From positions 1 through 42,734 of the forward strand of contig WQVX01000006.1 in NCBI GenBank assembly GCA_009785615.1: a stretch of DNA of 42,734 nt, given 5' to 3'. The number at the start of each line of letters is the position of its first letter. The stretch's first letter is position 1. The stretch comes from Defluviitaleaceae bacterium (GTDB lineage Bacteria > Bacillota > Clostridia > Lachnospirales > WQUN01). The position numbers and the translations under genes were made by a program. Positions 42,422 to 42,734 of the stretch are shown here, piece by piece. A model generated the notes under the pieces. That model was not told the DNA's origin. It searched no databases and saw only the letters and a program-made list of their open reading frames with translations.

Positions 42422-42734
42422 ATGAAAAATCTAGTTAAGAAAGCATCAATAACACTAATGGCAAGTATTATAACATTAGGGTCAGCACCCCATATTGTTT
42501 TAGGCACATATGAAGATATGGATAATTATACTGCTTATGATACAGAAGCGTATTATTTATCAGATACTGAAAATATGTACTACGAAGATGGCGTTTTAAA
42601 TGACTACATCTCCTATGATGTAGAAGTGCATTATTACCGGTACCCACTATCTGAAGATCCATACCATGAAGATGTGTCCATAAGTTTTGAAGAAGAGCTT
42701 GAATTAGTTCGTAATGACCCTACAATGACAGAAG
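42422..42734 (+). CDS. Secreted protein, N-terminal part (runs off the window)
   Basis: An open frame of 104 codons to the window edge, with AAGGAG 8 nt before the ATG. The start MKNLVKKASITLMASIITLG is a typical signal peptide, with a likely cleavage site after SAPHIVLG. The mature part is very acidic and tyrosine-rich (YEDMDNYTAYDTEAYYL, YYEDG, YDVEVHYYRYPLSEDPYHED). I do not recognise a family. It is divergent from the XRE regulator and may be its target. Confidence 0.7.
   Translation, partial: MKNLVKKASITLMASIITLGSAPHIVLGTYEDMDNYTAYDTEAYYLSDTENMYYEDGVLNDYISYDVEVHYYRYPLSEDPYHEDVSISFEEELELVRNDPTMTE

Overview
The window reads as a chromosomal segment of an AT-rich anaerobic Firmicute, most likely a Clostridia/Lachnospirales-type bacterium. 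The pointers are AGGAGG-type ribosome binding sites, sigma-A promoters of the TTGACA/TATAAT type, rubrerythrin and bacteriohemerythrin, a BlaI/M56 pair, GlpK/GlpF, and a long Hsp70/TPR operon. All family names come from reading motifs and from memory; no database was searched.

Region 1 (1-1000): the first codons of an IS607-type serine recombinase run off the left edge, followed by a 13-repeat CRISPR array (165-988) with 36-bp repeats. The reverse-complement repeat has the layout of type II-C repeats and ends in a perfect extended -10 box, so each spacer probably has its own promoter. No cas gene or tracrRNA is visible here. Region 2 (1093-4267): a nitroreductase, a large lipoprotein and a nucleotidyltransferase in one operon, closed by a clear terminator.

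Region 3 (4398-9340): two restriction-modification systems back to back, a TdeIII-type endonuclease with a C5-cytosine methyltransferase, then a small PD-(D/E)XK protein with a gamma-class adenine methyltransferase whose 3' end carries a fresh 92-bp tandem duplication. Region 4 (9355-11663): a small unknown gene, then a BlaI-type repressor and M56 metalloprotease with two TACA-NN-TGTA operators but no beta-lactamase.

Region 5 (11691-16805): glpK-glpF, rubrerythrin and a 1-phosphofructokinase, bracketed by two copies in the same orientation of an unusual non-coding module. Each copy has a 160-205 nt structured RNA on the minus strand and a divergent ~55 nt hairpin RNA on the plus strand, each with promoter and terminator. 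A third, inverted and shortened copy lies at 17671-17803. Region 6 (16828-22792): a broken Rpn-type gene, a small unknown gene, then a five-gene restriction-modification operon: HTH protein, two methyltransferases, a 572-aa PD-(D/E)XK protein, and a protein fusing a 2[4Fe-4S] ferredoxin module to a second nuclease-like core.

Region 7 (22792-24328): an MBL-fold hydrolase and bacteriohemerythrin. Region 8 (24354-40541) is the most striking: one 16-kb, eleven-gene operon with four Hsp70-family proteins (one with a destroyed ATPase site, one fused to a vWA domain), a long helical protein ending in a GrpE-like head, a membrane protein with a helical tail, an Ig-like/beta protein, a 933-aa repeat protein, PspC, a TPR protein and a glycosyltransferase. 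It looks like a dedicated, membrane-linked Hsp70 machine with its own nucleotide-exchange factor; its role is unknown to me. It ends in a 27-bp perfect inverted repeat.

Region 9 (40611-42734): an XRE-type regulator with its HTH near the C-terminus, a 21-codon hydrophobic ORF with a strong ribosome binding site just downstream of it, and a divergently transcribed secreted-protein gene that runs off the right edge. Two matching 15-bp dyads lie between the divergent promoters.
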